From: Neurospora crassa OR74A
Lineage: Eukaryota; Ascomycota; Sordariomycetes; Sordariales; Sordariaceae
Assembly (NCBI RefSeq): GCF_000182925.2
Contig: NC_026503.1
Location: 3,224,001 to 3,288,000 of the forward strand
DNA length: 64,000 bases
Direction: 5' to 3'
Position 1 is the first letter of the stretch. Each line of letters begins with the position of its first letter. Positions 48,280 through 58,674 of this stretch are shown one piece after another. Position numbers and translations under genes: made by a program. Below the pieces are notes generated by a model. That model did no database searches, had not been told where the DNA came from, and saw only the letters and a list, made by a program, of their open reading frames with translations.

Positions 48280-49090
48280 CGAACCATGTAGATTATGCCT
48301 TTTACTCGCTTCAGTGTGGGGATAATATGAAAACACAATCAGGCTGTATACTAGAAAGTCAGTTTTCTTCATTTTCAGATGCATTCAATTTCTACCTAGT
48401 ATCGGGGCCGAACCCATCCTCGAGCCATCCGGAGATGTGGGCCCATCCGGCATCCGGTAGCGGGATCCTTTTGGGTCGGAGCCAGGAGAGCAGACCGGGG
48501 AACGGCTAACGGGGGCCAATGACGTTTCCATTTGCTGTCTAGGCCAATCGGCGAGAACCGAACAGACCGAAGTGGATCGACACTAACACAATCACGGACT
48601 TTTTCCTTTCAGGATCGATTTGTCATAAACTCCATGATGCTTTTCAACGCCGTAGTGACTAGCGATCTGGACTGGATCGTCAAGGACAGTGTCATAATGA
48701 CACTTCTATCTGAGATCATTAGTTGGTTACCAACCTGAAGCGCCATGAGTATGTTCATGTTTTTTCGTCAGCCAGGTGCTGCGTATTCCATTTTCGTTTA
48801 GTGGGTAGCCCGCTATCTGACCCTTGAATGGTGAGAGATTCGCGCAAGTGAGTCTAGCCCAACAAGACTGATTGAGGAACTCAAACCCAAAGTAACAGAA
48901 GCAATCGAAGCTCAACTGGACAGGATCTCAAGTGAAAATAGAGACAAGATACAATGCCCACGTGTGAGTGTGGTGACGAGCTGATCAAAGAGTGAGAGGG
49001 AGGTAGTACTTGGGTACATGGGTACAAGCTAGTAGCGTGCCTCTAACTGAGGGGCCGGGATCCCAATTGGCATGGACTGGAACTTTTCTG

Positions 49091-49093
<3 letters not shown>

Positions 49094-49134
<41 letters not shown>
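49094..49134. repeat. Poly(T) tract, 41 bases
   Basis: Uninterrupted T run about 205 bases upstream of the mip-1 start codon, thus in or near its promoter. Confidence 0.9.
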
Positions 49135-49135
<1 letters not shown>

Positions 49136-49338
49136 TTGGACCTGCGAATGCCCATGACATCGATGATGGATTCGGTACGGTCGCCGCCCCGCAATCGCAC
49201 TCAAACCACCACTTCGATATCCACCACAATTCATTCAGTCTCTATAACCAGTCACCGTGGCGTATCACCACTTTCCAGACTGAAAACACGCAGCCTACCA
49301 TGACTTGAAATCCGACTTCCAGCTGGTGATTATCTAGA

Positions 49339-52300
49339 ATGCTGACCCCCGTCCGCTGCCGGACGGTACCAAATGCGACTGTTGCGACCGCCGCCCGAGT
49401 CCTTCGCCGAGCCAACCTCTTTTCCCGATATCCTCGACAGCTCGGACACCTACGATGGGACTCGACTATCGCCCAAGTGCTCGAGCGCAAGGGCCTCGGC
49501 GTCCCCTCCACAGCGCGCCATAACGAGATCGGTGTCCAGCAGCTCAGCGAGCACCTCTACAAGCAGCTTTTCCCCCGCGGAAACACCGACCCTCCTGCTC
49601 CCGAACTCATCGAGCTGGCCAAGGACCACCTTGCCCGCCATGACTTGCTGGGAAAGACCACCGATAAGACTCCTCCTATCGCATTTCAACTACCGGCCTT
49701 GGTGGGCGATACCCTCGACGAACACTTCCACAAGCTGGGCGTCGACGCCGCCGAACCCTTCCTTACCCATGCCAAGCAGTTCGCAGACGCCCATCTACCC
49801 CCCAAGCCGACGAGTTGGGTACGGAGGAGTGGCTGGACAAAATACAACCGCGATGGCACGACCGAGAACGACGTCCTGCCCCAGGGCAACATGATGTGCT
49901 TCGATGTGGAGGTCATGTATAAGGATAACCCCTATGCTGTCATGGCATGTGCTGGTACTCCGGATGCCTGGTATGCCTGGCTGTCGCCGTGGCTGCTTGG
50001 AGAGACGGAAAATAAGGCCCAGTTGGTACCAATGGGCGATCCAACCGTCGACAGAATCATCGTGGGTCACAACATTGGCTACGACCGTGCCAAGATACTG
50101 GAGGAATACGACCTGAAGCAGACGAGGAACTTCTTTCTTGACACCATGTCTCTGCATGTCGCTGTGAACGGAATGTGCTCCCAACAACGACCGACGTGGA
50201 TGAAACACAAGAAAGCCAGAGAACTACGGGAGAAGGCAGAGCATGAAAGTGCCAGTGTAGAACTGCAAGAAGTCTTGCAGGGCGGTTCCCTCACGGCCGA
50301 GGAGGCCGACCTCTGGGTCGATAAAAGCTCCATCAACTCGCTAAGAGACGTGGCCCAATTCCACCTCAACGTCAAGATCGACAAGGATATCAGGGATGTC
50401 TTTGCGGAAACAGATCGAAATGTGATTCTGAACCAGCTGGACGATCTCCTGACTTACTGTGCGGCAGATGTTCAAGTCACCCACCAGGTTTACCAGGTCG
50501 TGTTCCCTAACTTTCTCGGAGTCTGTCCTCATCCCGTCAGCTTTGCCGCTCTACGCCACCTCGCCTCCGTCATTCTGCCCGTCAACAAGACTTGGGATAC
50601 TTATATCGAGACAGCGGAGGCAACATACCTGCAAATGTTACACGGCGTTCAGGAGCGCCTTTTCACTCTGATGGAGAGGACGCTGGATTATAAGGCCGAC
50701 CCTGAAAAATATCTTTCTGATCCTTGGTTGAGCCAACTAGACTGGTCAGGACAGGAGATCAAGATGGCCAAGCCCAAGAAAAAGGGCGACGTGGAACGGC
50801 CAGCCCTGAATCAGAAACTACCAGGCTATCCCCAATGGTACAAGGATCTGTTTGTAAAGGTTCCCAAGGAGCTCTCGGGCTTGGACGAACCCGACAAAGA
50901 GCAGGAAAATAGAAAGGCTCGACATGAATTCATCAATCTCACCGTCCGTTCACGGATAGCCCCGTTGCTCCTCAAATTATCATGGGAAGGCTACCCCTTA
51001 TTCTGGTCCGATCAATTTGGCTGGACGTTCCAGGTCCCACGAGAAAAAGCAGAGACCTTTATTCAGCGCCAGATGACACCTGTTCAATTTGAGGACCCAG
51101 ATGTCGATGATCGACTTAGGATGGATGTTGATCACAAGTACTTCAAACTTCCTCACAAAGATGGCCCGAACGCTAGATGTGTCAACCCAATGGCCAAGGG
51201 TTATCTTCCCTACTTTGAAAAGGGCATCCTTTCTTCCGAGTACCCCTACGCAAAGGAAGCCCTGGAAATGAATGCTTCTTGTTCATACTGGATCAGTGCT
51301 CGAGAGAGAATCAAGAATCAGATGGTTGTCTATGAAGATCAGCTTCCTCCGTCTCAGAGATTTGTCAACAAGGATGCAGACAGCAACACCCCTATTGGCG
51401 GCTTTGTTCTTCCCCAGGTCATTCCTATGGGTACCATTACTCGTCGTGCTGTCGAGAGAACATGGTTGACGGCATCCAATGCCAAGAAGAACCGTGTTGG
51501 ATCAGAGCTCAAAGCCATGGTTCGCGCACCACCAGGTTATGTCTTTGTCGGTGCCGATGTTGACTCGGAAGAACTTTGGATTGCCTCTGTTGTTGGAGAC
51601 GCTACTTTCAAACTGCATGGTGGTAATGCCATCGGCTTCATGACCCTTGAGGGTACCAAATCCCAGGGCACTGATCTCCACAGTCGGACGGCTTCCATTC
51701 TGGGCATCACCCGTAATGACGCAAAAGTGTTTAACTATGGCCGTATCTACGGCGCCGGTCTCAAGTTCGCATCTCAGCTTCTCCGGCAGTTCAACCCTAG
51801 CTTGACCGAGGCGGAAACGACTGCCATCGCGACAAAGCTCTACGATGCCACCAAAGGTGCCAAAACTAACCGCAAGAGCCTTTACAAGCGGCCCTTCTGG
51901 CGAGGCGGTACCGAGTCCTTCGTGTTTAACATGCTTGAAGAGTTTGCCGAGCAAGAGCGTCCTCGTACCCCGGTTCTCGGTGCGGGCATCACAGAGGCCC
52001 TCATGAGCCGCTGGGTCAGCAAAGGCGGGTTCCTGACTTCGCGTATCAACTGGGCCATCCAATCTAGTGGTGTCGATTACCTTCACTTGCTCATCATCGC
52101 TATGGACTATCTCACTCGCCGCTTCAACCTCGCCTGCCGGTTGGCCATCACTGTGCACGACGAAATCCGCTATCTTGCCGAGGAACCTGACAAATACCGG
52201 GTAGCCATGGCACTGCAGATTGCCAACCTGTGGACTCGTGTCATGTTCGCGCAGCAAGTCGGCATTCAAGATCTACCGCAGTCCTGCGCCTTCTTCAGCG

Positions 52301-53709
52301 CTGTGGACATCGACCACGTGCTTCGGAAGGAGGTCGACATGGATTGTATCACGCCTAGTAACCCGATACCCATTGCGCACGGCGAGAGCATCGATATCTT
52401 CCAGATCCTGGAGAAGGGAGACGACGCAAAGCTGGATGACAGCATTGTCCCTCAGTCTCAATATGCACCTCGCCTGGAGAACATCCCGTATACGCCTCGT
52501 GTGCCTGTGATGCAGAGGCTTCGCGAGAGGGCCGAGGCCGGCGATCACCAAGCCTTCCTTCGGTTCATCCGGGCACAGATTACCAATTCCGATGAAGAGC
52601 TGAAGAGGATCATCGCAGAGACAAGGTATAGTGACCCATATGGTGCCTTTTCCCTGGCTTCGAATGGAAGAGTATCAGGCAATCCACATCAGCGGCATGC
52701 CGCTGTACATGCTTCGACAAAGACGGCTGCGGCTCCTTCAAAACCTTCCATCGCAAGTCGTTTCGATTCCGTCTCGCAGGCATCGAGGATCAAGTCCGTC
52801 GCAGCTGGCAGTGATGAGCCCACCATCAGAGCGACCAAAGCGCAGGGCAAAGCCATGGCAAAAGCCAGTGGTACAAAACTTGCTGCCTCCACGAAGGATA
52901 CCGTCCTCAACGTAACGATCAAGAAGAAGGTGGCGGCCCCCGAGATGGCGGCTGTTCCGTCAACCTCTTCTGAATCTAAGTCCAAGGCTTCAGCCACAAC
53001 AAGCACGACAACCACCGAGAACGCCACCGCATCCCCTTCATCCTCATCGAACGTCGATGCAAAGAAAACCACATCCAAAACCAAGCCGACCCACAAGAAG
53101 GAGACTGAAGGGGAACCATTTCCCTCCCTTGACGACCCCGTCATCGCCGCCCGCCTCGAAGCCGTCTCCAAGACTTCACCAGGGACCAGGGCTTCCGTCG
53201 CCGCGAAGCTAGACGCCCTTGCCTCCTTTTCCATGCGAGCTGCTGCGGCTGCTGAGGCTGCTGTCACCACCACCACTACTCCAGAGCCGCCAACCAACCC
53301 TCCCCCCGTTGCTCCCAAGGCAAAGGAACCCACAACCACCATGGCAGAAAAGGTCTTGAAACCTACCGCCGTCCCCAAAAACCCCACTCCTACTCTCACG
53401 CCCACCACCAAAAAGTCTAATCCCACATCCACACCAACCACACCAAAACCCGTCGGCCGTCCCCGCACCACCCCCATCCTCCCCTACACCGCTCCCAAGA
53501 AAAAGTTGCCCTCGAGCGCGTTTTCCAAAGAGCAAAAGGAGCCCATGTCGGTGTCGGAGGCTGTATGGACTGCGAGTGTTGGTGGTCGTGCTACGACTAC
53601 TACAGCGACGGCGACGGCGACGGGTGATGAAAAGAAGAAGACAACGACGACTCCAAGCTGGAAACCGGTGAAAGAGAGTTTGTTCGGGCGAGGGGTTTAT
53701 ATTCCTTGA
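49339..53709 (+). CDS. mip-1: MIP-1, mitochondrial DNA polymerase gamma (1456 aa)
   Basis: Single exon. The N-terminus (MLTPVRCRTVPNATVATAARVLRRAN) is Arg-rich and free of acidic residues, fitting a mitochondrial presequence. Family-A polymerase with 3'-5' exonuclease: Exo I FDVEV (Asp189, Glu191), Exo II HNIGYDRAK (Asp249), Exo III YCAADVQVTHQVY. Polymerase motifs follow: A, VGADVDSEELW (Asp740); B, RNDAKVFNYGRIYGAG; C, TVHDEIRYLA (Asp941). These carry the metal-binding Asp residues. It replicates and proofreads mitochondrial DNA. After the polymerase domain comes an extension of roughly 400 residues, the last 340 of which are Thr/Ala/Ser/Lys/Pro-rich and low complexity; fungal Mip1 proteins are known to have C-terminal extensions, but this one is long. 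It is convergent with the CH-domain gene. Confidence 0.97.
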   Translation: MLTPVRCRTVPNATVATAARVLRRANLFSRYPRQLGHLRWDSTIAQVLERKGLGVPSTARHNEIGVQQLSEHLYKQLFPRGNTDPPAPELIELAKDHLARHDLLGKTTDKTPPIAFQLPALVGDTLDEHFHKLGVDAAEPFLTHAKQFADAHLPPKPTSWVRRSGWTKYNRDGTTENDVLPQGNMMCFDVEVMYKDNPYAVMACAGTPDAWYAWLSPWLLGETENKAQLVPMGDPTVDRIIVGHNIGYDRAKILEEYDLKQTRNFFLDTMSLHVAVNGMCSQQRPTWMKHKKARELREKAEHESASVELQEVLQGGSLTAEEADLWVDKSSINSLRDVAQFHLNVKIDKDIRDVFAETDRNVILNQLDDLLTYCAADVQVTHQVYQVVFPNFLGVCPHPVSFAALRHLASVILPVNKTWDTYIETAEATYLQMLHGVQERLFTLMERTLDYKADPEKYLSDPWLSQLDWSGQEIKMAKPKKKGDVERPALNQKLPGYPQWYKDLFVKVPKELSGLDEPDKEQENRKARHEFINLTVRSRIAPLLLKLSWEGYPLFWSDQFGWTFQVPREKAETFIQRQMTPVQFEDPDVDDRLRMDVDHKYFKLPHKDGPNARCVNPMAKGYLPYFEKGILSSEYPYAKEALEMNASCSYWISARERIKNQMVVYEDQLPPSQRFVNKDADSNTPIGGFVLPQVIPMGTITRRAVERTWLTASNAKKNRVGSELKAMVRAPPGYVFVGADVDSEELWIASVVGDATFKLHGGNAIGFMTLEGTKSQGTDLHSRTASILGITRNDAKVFNYGRIYGAGLKFASQLLRQFNPSLTEAETTAIATKLYDATKGAKTNRKSLYKRPFWRGGTESFVFNMLEEFAEQERPRTPVLGAGITEALMSRWVSKGGFLTSRINWAIQSSGVDYLHLLIIAMDYLTRRFNLACRLAITVHDEIRYLAEEPDKYRVAMALQIANLWTRVMFAQQVGIQDLPQSCAFFSAVDIDHVLRKEVDMDCITPSNPIPIAHGESIDIFQILEKGDDAKLDDSIVPQSQYAPRLENIPYTPRVPVMQRLRERAEAGDHQAFLRFIRAQITNSDEELKRIIAETRYSDPYGAFSLASNGRVSGNPHQRHAAVHASTKTAAAPSKPSIASRFDSVSQASRIKSVAAGSDEPTIRATKAQGKAMAKASGTKLAASTKDTVLNVTIKKKVAAPEMAAVPSTSSESKSKASATTSTTTTENATASPSSSSNVDAKKTTSKTKPTHKKETEGEPFPSLDDPVIAARLEAVSKTSPGTRASVAAKLDALASFSMRAAAAAEAAVTTTTTPEPPTNPPPVAPKAKEPTTTMAEKVLKPTAVPKNPTPTLTPTTKKSNPTSTPTTPKPVGRPRTTPILPYTAPKKKLPSSAFSKEQKEPMSVSEAVWTASVGGRATTTTATATATGDEKKKTTTTPSWKPVKESLFGRGVYIP

Positions 53710-53762
53710 GTACCTCCAACGGTTAGCGTAGCCTCGAGCAGTGCATTTCATACCTTGGTGAG

Positions 53763-53786
53763 CGAGAGAGAGAGAGAGAGAGAGAA
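53763..53786. repeat. AG dinucleotide repeat
   Basis: About 11-12 AG units shortly after the mip-1 stop, probably in its 3'-UTR. Confidence 0.9.
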
Positions 53787-54450
53787 GGGAAATGTATGTA
53801 TGAATGATTATGGTCGATAGCTATAAAGGAGTTGTATCTGAGGAGTACTTGTATCTTGGGGGCAGCAGCAACAGCAGTAGCAGCAGCAGTGTGAGAATTA
53901 GCATCTTGGCATCTTGGGCCTGGAGTGGTTATTTTGGATTTGACATGCTGGGCGTAGGGAGGAGTTGTGTAGTGTATGTAGCACATGTTGTATATGTTGT
54001 ATCTATATCTGTATTATATGACCCTTTTTGGTAGCGGGTGTCTATTGTTGTGTCTGTGTAACATGGAGTGACTGGCTTGGTTATCACAAGAGTTCGCTTT
54101 TTGGATCATATGATGATGTATGGTAAACCGTAACTAGTTATTGAAAGTTCTCGTTTGCCACTCGTTGATTTCGTATGCCATGATCATATCTGGTTCATCG
54201 ATACCTAGTTGTGGGTTCATCGGTATGGCAGATGATATATCTGGATGTTACCACAAATGGCTAGATATCTGGTCGATGAAAGCAAACCACGTCGGTATAG
54301 ATGAGAATGAGATTATACAGCCTCGATACTGTTTTCTCAACGGGTGTTAATCTCACCCCCCATAACAAAAAGACACTCACTTACACACAACAGGTAGGTA
54401 ACATAGCACACATATTTTGGTAGAACATTTCCTATCGCCTTGGTCTAAAA

Positions 54451-54480
54451 CCTAACCTAACCTAACCTGACCTAACCTTA
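54451..54480. repeat. CCTAA pentanucleotide tandem repeat
   Basis: Six units, four exact CCTAA plus CCTGA and CCTTA variants. It resembles but is not the Neurospora telomere unit, which is six bases (CCCTAA on this strand). Confidence 0.85.
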
Positions 54481-54945
54481 TTACCTCAACTGCGGATGCG
54501 GATGGAACCGAGCCAGCAGCTGCTAATGAACGACGATCGAAACCCTCAAAACCATCGTTGTTCCCTTTTGTTTCCCTGGAGATATAAATAAAAAAAACAG
54601 TAATAATAAAAAAGAGAAAAAACAAAGAGGGAAAAAAAAAAAAAAAAAAAAAAGAAAGAAAGACAAGACAACCATTTCCTTTTACTTTTCTGATCGCCGC
54701 AAATTATTGCAAATGACAAATGCAATACTTTCACAGACTGCCCCAACCTGCCGACCAGCCAACCTGCCAACCTGCTGCCAAACCATAAAGCAGTTACAAA
54801 CGAGGAAAAACTATTTGGGTATACTCTTTCTTCCACTCCCTCTCTCTCCCTCTTCGTATTCCTCCCCCTTTTTTTTTTATCTCTAATCAACCCTCTTTGT
54901 CTTCTTCCATGCGCCGCCATTGTCCTCCGCCCTCATAACCCAAAT

Positions 54946-57139
54946 CTAGTGCGGCAAGTTAGGCAAAGGCCTCGGCCCTACAATCGGCCTCTTTCCCGCC
55001 CCAATCCCCTGGCTCCCCCGATTCTGCGAATCACCACCGGTAAACCCAGCCCACTGGCCGACATCCCACCGTCCACCGATACCTCCGCCGATTCCGTTGA
55101 CTCCGTCATCCGAACGGACCGCCTTGGCCGTCTCCTGCTGCGCCTCCTCCCACTCGCGCTGACGCTGGCGCTCGAGCTCCATCTCCCGCTCGAGGAGGGA
55201 GAGAGCAGCAAAACCTCCTGCTCCGCCGGTCTTTTGGGTGGGCGAGTAAGGAGAGCGAGGCTTGCTAAAGGGGGATTTGTTGTTGTTGTTGCCGACGTGG
55301 GGTTGGGGTTGAGTCGGGGTGACGGCTTGTTGCCCGCGGGTTGCCGGGGGGCGGTTGCTGCCGGTATGGTTGGGACGGATGGGGAGGGCGGGGCCTAGAC
55401 CGTTGTTCTCCTTGCCGCCCGTTCGCTGAGCAGTAAGCTTCTGAGGCGGCGAGAGCATGGGGTTCGCTGGGATCGGGAGCGGCCTGGACGGTGAGGTGGG
55501 GTCGGGTAGCGGGCGCGGAGAGAGGCTTGCGCGTGGGGAGCGGATGGGGCTGTCGAGGTAGCCGTCTAGGATGTCTTGCACCAGAGGCGACGGAGGTCTG
55601 CTAGAGAACCGCCGCTCGTCGCGCGGCTTCCACGAATCCTGCCTGCTGATGGGCCGAGCAGGGCGGCTGTGCGAGCGCTGCTTCTCGTCCGAGTCGTCGC
55701 CGCTGCTGACGCCGAGGCGACGGGAGCGTTCCTGGCGCTCGCGCTCGTACTCGGCCTCCCGCCTCCGGGCCTTCTCAAGTTCCCGCTCGAGCTCTCTTAT
55801 CCGCTCCTTGTCTCGGGACTCTTCGGCCTGGTAATGGCTGAGTAGCTGACCGCGCAGCCGGGGATCGCTCCTCTCGCGGGTATGGGTCTGGGCCTGGTGC
55901 TGTACTTGCTTCTCGGCGGCGCGCTTCCTCTCCTCCTCCTGTTTCAGCTCGGCTTGCAGTCGCCGCTCGGCCTCCTCTTCCTCCTTGCGTCGCCTCTCCT
56001 GGTCAAGCTTCCACTGACGTTCCTCCTCCTGCCAACGCCGCTTTTCCTCCTCGAGCCGCTTGCGCTCCTCTTCGTGGGCCTTCCGGGTCTCCTCCTCCCA
56101 CCTGCGTTCCTCTTGCTGACGAGCGCGCTCCTCCGCAGCCTCCATCTCAGCCTTCTTCCGCTGTTCCTCCTCCACGCGCTTGCGTTCCGCCTCGGCCTCG
56201 GCCTCCTTGCGCTTTCGCTCCTTTTCTTGTGCGCTAGGCACGTGCGGGGCAGCAGTAGTGATCTGCCGACGACCGCCGAAAGAAACGCCCATGGTGCCTT
56301 GACTCGCACCGCCCATGTACCCATACTGGGCAATGTTCCAGGCCGGGGACGTGGTGCCCTCGTGGTTCTTGTTGCTCCAGCTGCTGACGCTCCCCGAGAC
56401 CGAGGGAGTGGTGGCACTGAGGGTTGGAGACTTGGCACCCCATCTGCTGCTCGTGACCGAACCTCCCGTCTTCTGCGCAACCAAGGGCGATGCCGTGGGT
56501 TGGAGAGACGACCCAAAGGACGAGCTGAAGGATGAAACGGTGGCATTGCTGGCGGTCGAGGTGTTGCGCGCAGGAAGACCGGGGCTCTTCAAGGGGCCGC
56601 CACCAGTGGGCTGGGGACTGATCACCTTGGCGGTGTTGTGAGCATTGACTTTGGGACCGATCACAGTCGGGATTGCCTCGGGGTTGGCGGCGTTGGCAGC
56701 CCGGCTAAAAGCACCGATACACTGAAGTACCTGTGCGGGGTCTTTGCGCTCGTAGAGATCGACCGTCAGGAAAACGTCGTGCTCGAGCAGGTTCAGCGGC
56801 GGGGCCTTGCACGATCGCAGGAAGATGGAGATGTTTTCCATCTGGACGAAGGGCATGGCCGACTGCTTGAACTTGACGCCGGGTGGTGGCAGCACCTTGT
56901 TGACGAGCCTGAACAGGCCTAGGGGTTAGTCTGTTTGATAAGGACGGATATTTTAGAAAGGTAAGGACTCACTTGCACAGAGCGACGCCATCCTTGAGGG
57001 CATCGAGCAAATCGGGCTGGGGCAGCTTCTCGCCGATGACGGACTCGATCCAGGACTTTGCCTCGCCGGCGGCCTGGGGCGTGTACTTTTCGGCGCGCAG
57101 CTTGCGCAGGTCCTTGTCCAGCGAGGTGACGGAAGCCAT
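54946..57139 (-). CDS. Transgelin-like actin-binding protein with CH domain and long charged helix (709 aa)
   Basis: Two exons, 57139-56973 and 56908-54946, with a 64-bp intron (GTGAGT donor, GACTAAC branch, TTCAG acceptor). The junction restores the calponin-homology sequence LCKLVNKVLPPPGVKF. The CH domain covers about residues 15-130 (IGEKLPQPDLLDALKDGVALCK; MPFVQMENISIFLR). One calponin-like repeat follows at about 247-274 (GASQGTMGVSFGGRRQI). Residues about 284-390 and 420-452 are dense in Glu, Arg and Lys and should form a single alpha-helix or coiled coil. The C-terminal third is Pro/Ser-rich with PxxP-like segments and ends RPLPNLPH. CH plus one calponin repeat is the Scp1/transgelin plan, which bundles actin filaments. 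Yeast Scp1 is only about 200 residues, so the helix and tail are extensions. It is divergent from the complex I assembly gene. Confidence 0.86.
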
Positions 57140-58674
57140 GGTGTATCTCTGCTTGAGGCGCGTGTTCCAGTTGCACCAGAAGACGTCGGGGAAAGGGTCA
57201 AGACTATTCACCGGTGTCCCAAGGGGAGGCGTGAAGTGTTTGGGATAAGGACCGGAATCCAGTTGGGAGATGGGGCCTTGGAGTTGTCGGGTCACTTTGG
57301 CGGCCGGAAGGGGGACCAGGTTCCAGGGTCATGTCAGGCCCAAAGCTGGGAACAGGGACGGGATCCAAGGTTGGCCAGGGGACGGGAGAGCAAGAGCGCA
57401 CGCAGTGTGTCTCTAACCGGATCTTGGATCACCAACAGGGATGTTGGTCCAGATGAGCTTCCAGAAAGGGCAATCTCGTGGAATTGAGGCGAATTCTGAG
57501 TGCGTAATTCCCGCCTATTCCTCGCTGCGGATACTATCTTTGTAATTCCTCAGAGGCGAAAAAAAGGGTTTCGAGTATGCAGTCAAAGACGGGTGGTCGT
57601 CGTCGAAGGGGAGGGGGAAAAAAGGATGCAAAGAGGGGCAGAGAAATTGGCAGAAGCTCGTATTATGTGTTTACACAGGCGTCGGCCGGGTTCTTGAAAT
57701 TGCTACCAATCTGACCCGAGATTGATTGGGATCCTCTCTCTTGACGGACCTTGGAGATTTGTGTCGTTTCTTCTGCTGGTTCGTTCGCGCTGGCAGGTCC
57801 GGTCCAGTGCGTTGTTCGATAGTCACGGTACAGCGGAGGCATTAAAAAAAAATAAAAAATAAAAAAGAGTCGTTCTCCAGTCCCTGCCCGTCAATGAATC
57901 ACCTACTGCGACCCAAGACTCGGACGATCCGTAAGCTGGCTGTAAATTAGCAGTCCACTCTGTATTGTCCGCAGGTTCCTGACAGGGAGCTACAGGGGAC
58001 GCCAGCGCCGCCCTAATTGCGATACCCACACTACCTATCCCACTCTGCCGGGCGCTGTAGGTGTGAATGTGATTGTTACCTACCTACTTAGCACCCGACG
58101 CTTAGCTGGCCCGGGACGGACCCCGCTCGCCTACGCAATCACACATGAACGGTAACCTGCTCCTGCACACCAGCCACAGCCTGTGTTGCGCTGCTGCGGA
58201 GGAGATTTACACGTGGCTTGATGCCATGCGTCTTCCCATGTCACTGCAATGTCTGTGGCTCGGTCTATTCCCGGGCTGTCGTGCAGCAGCGCAGCGCGGG
58301 CAGCGGGTGGTGGTAGTGACGGACGGGTCCATCCCGCAAGGGAACTTTTAGCGTCGCCGCCGTCGCTTTCCACTCACTCATCCATCACTGGCGCGGGCGG
58401 CACACACACTGGACTACTGGTCTACTCCGCGGAGCCGACGTCACCTCACTTCTTCCATACCAAGACCAAGATTCTCCTCATGATCTGATACACCCGCTCA
58501 ACGGTCCGCAGCGACCAACCCGACTCTTCCCTTCCATCCATCCACCCACCCCCTCTCTACGGGCACTAGCTCCTGGCTCTCACTCTCCCTCTCCCTCTCT
58601 CTCACTCTCGTCTCACCCCTTGCACATCACCCGATACTACAGGGCGCATCTACAGATCGACGTCCGGCAATCTC
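57140..58674. other. Divergent intergenic region between the CH-domain gene and the NDUFAF2-type gene
   Basis: About 1.5 kb containing both promoters. An A-rich patch occurs at 57844-57868 and a CTC-rich stretch at 58578-58615, just before the downstream start. No gene is seen. Confidence 0.55.

Larger units (their letters stand above)
47223..49338. other. Divergent intergenic region between the slx8-like gene and mip-1
   Basis: About 2.1 kb. It carries an inverted pair of telomere-type hexamers near 48239-48277, an intron-like 3' end near 48582-48611 followed by a short open frame, and a T41 tract at 49094. A non-coding RNA or small spliced gene is possible here but not demonstrated. Confidence 0.5.
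53710..54945. other. Convergent intergenic region between mip-1 and the CH-domain gene
   Basis: About 1.2 kb of 3'-flanking sequence. It contains an AG repeat at 53763-53786, an AGC/AAC-rich patch near 53861-53892, tandem CCTAA-type pentamers at 54451-54480 and an A22 tract at 54632-54653. No gene is seen. Confidence 0.55.

Noticed and set aside
54451-54480. Interstitial telomere array
   Set aside because: The unit is five bases, not the Neurospora six-base telomere repeat; kept only as a microsatellite.
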